Position numbers and translations under genes: made by a program
Part shown: positions 7,893 through 11,753 of the stretch, one piece after another
Layout of the letters: each line of letters starts with the position of its first letter
Position numbering within the stretch: position 1 is the first letter of the stretch
NCBI GenBank assembly: GCA_937907645.1
Contig: CALCWV010000071.1
Coordinates: forward strand, 1 to 11,753
Reading direction: 5' to 3'
DNA: 11,753 bases
Origin: an uncultured Clostridia bacterium
GTDB taxonomy: Bacteria; Bacillota; Clostridia; Christensenellales; UBA1242
Notes under the pieces: generated by a model
Databases searched by the model: none
Seen by the model: the letters and a program-made list of their open reading frames with translations, nothing else
What the model was told of the DNA's origin: nothing

Positions 7893-7933
7893 ATCACCGC
7901 AGTTTCCAAAAATATCTTAAAGATTGCGGGGAT
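7893..7933 (-). terminator. Terminator-like hairpin between the repeat block and gmk
   Basis: ATCACCGCA (7893-7901) and TGCGGGGAT (7925-7933) pair over 8 of 9 positions. On the minus strand the fold is followed by TTTTGTTTT. An inner ATCTT/AAGAT pair lies in the loop. It could end transcripts leaving the repeat block or act in the gmk leader. The 23-base loop makes it less certain. Confidence 0.4.
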
Positions 7934-7958
7934 GTGAAAAAAATACAATAAACACATT

Positions 7959-8162
7959 TTCCACGTGATATTCATATCACGTCATACCGACCGAGCATCA
8001 CGATGCTTACTAGATTCGCATATAAAAATCAAAATAATAATCAAGTTCCACGGACTTTCAAGTCCGTCATACCGACCGAGCATCACGATGCTTACTAGAT
8101 TCGCATATAAAAATCAAAATAATAATCAAATTCCACGGACTTTCAAGTCCGTCATACCGACC
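7959..8162 (+). repeat. Left array: 85-87 bp tandem hairpin repeats
   Basis: Two full units (7959-8045, 8046-8130) and a truncated third (8131-8162). Each starts TTCCACG, then has a hairpin running into CGTCATACCGACC, then a second hairpin (AGCATC/GATGCT around AC), then TTACTAGATTCGC and an A-rich linker. GTCATACCGACC begins at 7981, 8066 and 8151, a period of 85. Units 1 and 2 are nearly identical except for the first stem: CGTGATAT/ATATCACG in unit 1 and CGGACTT/AAGTCCG in units 2 and 3. Confidence 0.9.
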
Positions 8163-8310
8163 AAAGTCCGTCAGGACGAAGCGGAGCGTATCTCACAAAA
8201 CTTTCCAAACAAGTTTTGTGCAATGTCGATATGGATGAAATAAAAGTCAAGTCTTGGTAAGACTTGACAGATACACTCCATTGCGGGACATTCTAGCGAA
8301 TATCCCTCCA
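8163..8310. repeat. Central segment with two strong hairpins enclosed by a long-range stem
   Basis: GGAGCGTATCT (8183-8193) can pair with AGATACACTCC (8269-8279) at 10 of 11 positions, or 11 of 11 with a G-U on the minus strand. Inside lie a 10-bp hairpin (8194-8203 with 8211-8220, CACAAAACTT type) and a 10-bp hairpin with a 3-base loop (8246-8255 with 8259-8268, GTCAAGTCTT type). A further 9-bp hairpin (8285-8293 with 8298-8306, loop TAGC) leads into the right array. No coding frame with a ribosome binding site was found. Confidence 0.75.
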
Positions 8311-8620
8311 GTCGGTATGACGACACCTGACGGGTCGTGAGAGAGGATTGATTTTCTAACATCTTCAAGCGAACCTAGTAAGTGGCGATGTGCCACTCCA
8401 GTCGGTATGACGACACCTGACGGGTCGTGAGAGAGGATTGATTTTCAAACATCTTCAAGCGAACTTAGTAAGTGGCGATGTGCCACTCCAGTCGGTATGA
8501 CGACACCTGACGGGTCGTGAGAGGGGAATTGATTTTCTAACATCTTCAAGCGAACCTAGTAAGTGGCGGTGTGCCACTCCAGTCGGTATGACGGGATAAA
8601 AATAAATTCTACCCGTGGAA
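8311..8620 (-). repeat. Right array: three 90-91 bp tandem hairpin repeats plus an outer hairpin
   Basis: GTCGGTATGACG starts at 8311, 8401, 8491 and 8582, so the periods are 90, 90 and 91. Units 1 and 2 differ at only two positions; unit 3 has a few more changes and one extra base. Read on the minus strand each unit is CGTCATACCGACTGGAGT, a hairpin (AGTGGC/GCCACT), TTACTAGGTTCGC (TTACTAAGTTCGC in the middle unit), a linker, then a hairpin (ACGAC/GTCGT with inner CC/GG). The outer end at 8591-8620 repeats the left-array opening TTCCACG with its own stem (ACGGG/CCCGT). The layout is therefore the left-array unit in opposite orientation. Confidence 0.9.
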
Positions 8621-8638
8621 AAAGATTGCGAGGTGTAA

Positions 8639-8668
8639 AAAAAAGCCTATGTTTCCATAGACTTTTTT
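8639..8668 (-). terminator. Intrinsic terminator of the large surface protein gene
   Basis: On the minus strand AGTCTATG, loop GAAA, CATAGGCT form an 8-bp stem (one G-U), extended by A/T pairs on both sides and followed by a run of eight T. It begins 5 bases after the TAA stop. Confidence 0.88.
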
Positions 8669-8673
8669 GTTTG

Positions 8674-11600
8674 TTAAATTCCTTCTTCAGATATTGGTCC
8701 TTTTAGTACTTCCAAAATGAAATTATTAGCTTCGTCCCCATCTACAACTCCAGTTAGAGATATCTTGTTTACATAATCTTCTCCGTTTTCACGAGACAAA
8801 TCGTATCTATAAACCATTACATCGTAGCCATAATAGTACAAAACTACTGAGAAATAAGCATGTCCACTAATTGTTGTTTCATCTTCTCCTTTAAGTTCTA
8901 GACCAAGGATACTGAAATCTGCCGTGTATGTCTTGCCATTAATTTCAAGAACTTTGTTAACAGATGTAATTGTTGTATCTCCATTTGAAAGACTAACTTC
9001 ATCTCCAACAATTGTCCAAGAATATGAGACTCCGTCGACTGTTATTTCTGTTGATTTTGTAACTTTATTTACATAATGAGCATCATCCATTCTCATAATT
9101 GCTTTCCAGAAATACACCTCCTTTGGACTGCACATAAGGATTGACATGTCACCCCTGTATGCATCTTTTATACTAGCGTTCTGGCTTTCAAGAATTTCTC
9201 CAGTGTAAACGTCTGCTGTTGACATCTTTATATATCTATCAGAATATTTTTCATCAATATTTCTTAATTTTTGCATTTCTTGGTGAATAGCATTTAATGC
9301 TTCTTCTTCCTCTTGAGCACTCTCAAACTCTTCTTTGTCTTTTAGTTCGTATGCTGCATCTGTTGACCAAATTACAGTTATATCCTGCTCAAAAATTGTA
9401 GATACTCCTTGTTTCTCTGTTTCATAGTCTAATACGTATTCAGAAAAGTCTCCAACTGAGTAGAATTCATCATTATACTTAAAGAATTTAAAGTATTTAT
9501 CTCCACTATCATCCCAATGATATAGTACTTCTGCTTCTGAGTTACCTCTGAAACTTGCAGATGAAATTACAATGTCTTCTCCTTCTTTCCACATCAAGCA
9601 TTCATTCATAGAAGAATTTCCATTTACTATTCTTGCAAATCTAAAGCCGTCGCCAAGATCATAATAATCAGTATAACCTACTCCAAATCTTTCTTGATAT
9701 TCAATGTAGTATGGGTCAGTCTTATCTATATCCGTACTAAGAGTTATCTTGCTACTTTCATCAATTATAATATCTGAACTTATATCAGGTCTTAAGCCAG
9801 TGTACAATCTAGTCCCTCCATGACTTCGATTATAATACGCCAAAATTGTTTTATCTTGATTCTTCTTTATTGTGTAACATTGGAGTTCATTATTATATTC
9901 AATATCAAGTTTACCATCTTCATTAACAGTTCCATCTTTAAACACTTTATAATTTCCAGTTAATGTTGTTATTTCTTCTCCAGTTTCAGAGTCGTAACTG
10001 CGGTCTTCTCCTGAAATATAAACATATGTATCACCATTTTCATCCGAATTAACTAAGTATTTAACTCCTGACCAATAAACCATTCCCATCTGTGCTGGGT
10101 TAAGATAATCTTTCCCGTTTATGTTTAGACCAACTATTCTGTAATTTGGATAGCTAGGAATTTCAAGACAATCAATGAGCTGATTTGGTCCTAAATCATA
10201 TCCATCATAAGAGAACTCATTTATTGAGGAAGTCATGAAACTTCTATTCAAAACAGCCTTGATAGTCTCTCCATTTACTTCTACTGATCCTGGATTAAAC
10301 GTTCCTTCAATTTTCTTCCAAACTGGAACAAGATAAACGTTTCCAATATATTCTGAAACATTATCTTCTGTAACTTCTTTATTGGTATCAATTGAGTATC
10401 CCTTGAATCCATCGCAATAATAACCTTCAGCATAATAGAATCCAGTAAGTTTTTGAGCATTTCTTGTATTAAAATCTCTAGATAATCTAAATAACTCTCT
10501 TGGATCATCTTCTCTATATGTTACAAAAACATCTTCGCCTGTGATTTCTACCCCAGGAATTGATCCCTTTTCGATTTTTGTTGTGTATGTTTTAACCCAC
10601 TCAATTTCTCCAATTAAGCCACCTGGAATTGAATGATAACCAATTTCTCTAAAATTCTCTACAATAATTCCTGCATCAACTCCATCTTTTGTAGTTAAAA
10701 TTAACCTTCCTGCGCAACTCTCGCCGTCCTTCTTGAATGTAATTCTTGTCATGTAGTCTATAGACCATCCTTCCATATTGAACATGAATTCGTCACTCCA
10801 GATTGTTCCATCATATGTAAGCTCACTAACTTCTTTTCCATCGAGATAAACATGTTCGCCAGCTTTTCTGTTGATCTTGATTTTTTGGTTCAAATAATCA
10901 TTTGTCCAAATAACCTTAATTTTAAAATCATGACCAATTCTTATAGTTGATCCATTTTCATCATAACGGCTGATTCTTACTCCTGTCTCATCTAATCTGA
11001 TTTCGTAGCCTAAATCCTCATAGTTTACTGGGCTTAAAACTTCAAAGCCACCAATGATATATTTTTCTCCATCAATAATCTTTGATCCGCCTATTCTATT
11101 CTCAGACATCCTAAAATCTTCAGCCCAACTGCTCTCTCCTGTTATAATTTCTGTTGGGATTTCCTCTTTTGTATCGGTATCTATAACAGTTCCGCCATCA
11201 AAATCAAGAGTAACTGTATGGGTGTCATATTCCCAGAAGCCAATCAATTGATTGTTCTCTGTATTAAATGTAATAATATCCCCTGGTTGAATTAAATAAT
11301 CTAACTCTGAAATATTGTCATTATATTCTTTCAACCATCCTAAGAATTTGTATCCTTCTGTTATGCGGCAGTCAGGAGCATAGAATTTATCTACTCCTTC
11401 TGTGACACGGAGCATACAAACTGAGTAGTTATAGTCATTAAAATCCGAAATTCCATCTTTTGTTTTAAGCTTATATGAATAATTTTTTACATCTGCGAAA
11501 CTCTGATTTTCTATATAGCTTGGAGTTAATTTTACTTTAATTCCATATGTACTCATTGTGTAGCTTGTTACACCATATAGCTCTGTCTTCCCGTCAGACC

Positions 11601-11753
11601 ATGAAATTTTATCGTAGCTGTAGTTATATATTTGCGATTCAGGAAGAACGAATTTTAATGATGCACTTTCTCCCCACTGTCTAAGTGTTGTTGCTTCGAT
11701 AATTGTTTCATCATTGTGAACAAGCTCAGCAATTTCTAACTCTGTTACATAAT
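8674..11753 (-). CDS. Large secreted/surface protein with InlB-like repeats (C-terminal >1000 residues, 5' end outside window)
   Basis: The reading frame is open from the window edge to TAA at 8674-8676, giving 1025 visible residues. The first in-frame ATG (11556) is visible residue 66, has no convincing ribosome binding site, and is preceded by protein-like sequence (for example ATTLRQWGE), so the real start is upstream. Several segments look like InlB/Listeria-Bacteroides repeats: a YxFxGWxx core followed by strands ending V-x-W or similar (GYKFLGWLKE, VTLDFDGGTV, IKVIWT, VYLVPVWK, ITVIWS). A short Glu-rich, likely helical stretch lies at about residues 795-825. No catalytic motif was recognised, and no LPXTG, membrane helix or choline/SLH-type anchor is seen at the C-terminus, which ends GPISEEGI. 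The protein is probably extracellular by analogy with such repeats; the signal peptide is not in view. Role unknown; adhesion is a guess. Confidence 0.8.
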   Translation of the reverse strand, partial: YVTELEIAELVHNDETIIEATTLRQWGESASLKFVLPESQIYNYSYDKISWSDGKTELYGVTSYTMSTYGIKVKLTPSYIENQSFADVKNYSYKLKTKDGISDFNDYNYSVCMLRVTEGVDKFYAPDCRITEGYKFLGWLKEYNDNISELDYLIQPGDIITFNTENNQLIGFWEYDTHTVTLDFDGGTVIDTDTKEEIPTEIITGESSWAEDFRMSENRIGGSKIIDGEKYIIGGFEVLSPVNYEDLGYEIRLDETGVRISRYDENGSTIRIGHDFKIKVIWTNDYLNQKIKINRKAGEHVYLDGKEVSELTYDGTIWSDEFMFNMEGWSIDYMTRITFKKDGESCAGRLILTTKDGVDAGIIVENFREIGYHSIPGGLIGEIEWVKTYTTKIEKGSIPGVEITGEDVFVTYREDDPRELFRLSRDFNTRNAQKLTGFYYAEGYYCDGFKGYSIDTNKEVTEDNVSEYIGNVYLVPVWKKIEGTFNPGSVEVNGETIKAVLNRSFMTSSINEFSYDGYDLGPNQLIDCLEIPSYPNYRIVGLNINGKDYLNPAQMGMVYWSGVKYLVNSDENGDTYVYISGEDRSYDSETGEEITTLTGNYKVFKDGTVNEDGKLDIEYNNELQCYTIKKNQDKTILAYYNRSHGGTRLYTGLRPDISSDIIIDESSKITLSTDIDKTDPYYIEYQERFGVGYTDYYDLGDGFRFARIVNGNSSMNECLMWKEGEDIVISSASFRGNSEAEVLYHWDDSGDKYFKFFKYNDEFYSVGDFSEYVLDYETEKQGVSTIFEQDITVIWSTDAAYELKDKEEFESAQEEEEALNAIHQEMQKLRNIDEKYSDRYIKMSTADVYTGEILESQNASIKDAYRGDMSILMCSPKEVYFWKAIMRMDDAHYVNKVTKSTEITVDGVSYSWTIVGDEVSLSNGDTTITSVNKVLEINGKTYTADFSILGLELKGEDETTISGHAYFSVVLYYYGYDVMVYRYDLSRENGEDYVNKISLTGVVDGDEANNFILEVLKGPISEEGI

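Noticed and set aside
7965..8368. Small coding frames of 65-92 codons within the repeats
   Set aside because: They run through hairpin repeats, lack ribosome binding sites, and their translations only mirror the repeated DNA.
8311..8581. Hammerhead-type ribozyme in CTGACGGGTCGTGAGAG
   Set aside because: The core would need CTGANGA and a matching GAAA segment; position nine is G and no GAAA partner follows the stem.
7959..8620. CRISPR array
   Set aside because: The whole 85-91 base units repeat, with no unique spacers between short repeats, and no cas genes are present.
7959..8620. Insertion sequence
   Set aside because: There is no transposase frame or clear terminal inverted repeat with target duplication; only a non-autonomous element remains possible.

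Overview
The window looks like a chromosomal piece from a low-GC, Gram-positive-type bacterium, most likely an uncultivated gut or mucosal Bacillota. This is inference from four things: AT-rich DNA, strong AGGAGG-type ribosome binding sites, surface proteins with InlB (Listeria-Bacteroides)-like repeats, and an M60-like (mucin-protease-type) metallopeptidase. Every gene I can support lies on the minus strand and, where the end is visible, stops with TAA. Reading in the direction of transcription (high to low coordinates) the order is: the C-terminal >1000 residues of a large repeat-rich surface protein (11753-8674); an 830-base non-coding stretch filled with structured repeats (8673-7844); a divergent guanylate kinase (7843-7277); a two-helix membrane protein with a C-terminal zinc ribbon (7188-6364); a membrane-bound family 2 glycosyltransferase (6206-4917); a 1450-residue M60-like peptidase with carbohydrate-binding, beta-helix and InlB-like modules (4714-362); and the first 22 codons of another secreted protein (68-1).

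The genes look mostly monocistronic. Four of them are followed by an intrinsic terminator, two of which overlap the stop codon. Reasonable promoters can be placed in front of the zinc-ribbon gene and the glycosyltransferase. Two genes had an over-long possible start; for both, the ribosome binding site picks an internal ATG (4714 for the peptidase, 7188 for the zinc-ribbon protein). The two large surface proteins and the glycosyltransferase fit a cell-envelope and host-glycan theme. Nothing in the layout shows that they form one pathway.

The most unusual part is 7959-8620. Two tandem arrays built from the same hairpin-rich unit face each other: 85-87 bp repeats in plus orientation on the left and 90-91 bp repeats in minus orientation on the right. 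They meet at a central segment that can fold into a junction with two 10-bp hairpins. Unit copies share short invariant blocks (CGTCATACCGAC and TTACTAGRTTCGC, the latter as TTACTAAGTTCGC in one copy), while the stems between these blocks change sequence but stay paired. That is the pattern expected if structure is conserved. No transposase, CRISPR genes, tRNA or rRNA were seen.
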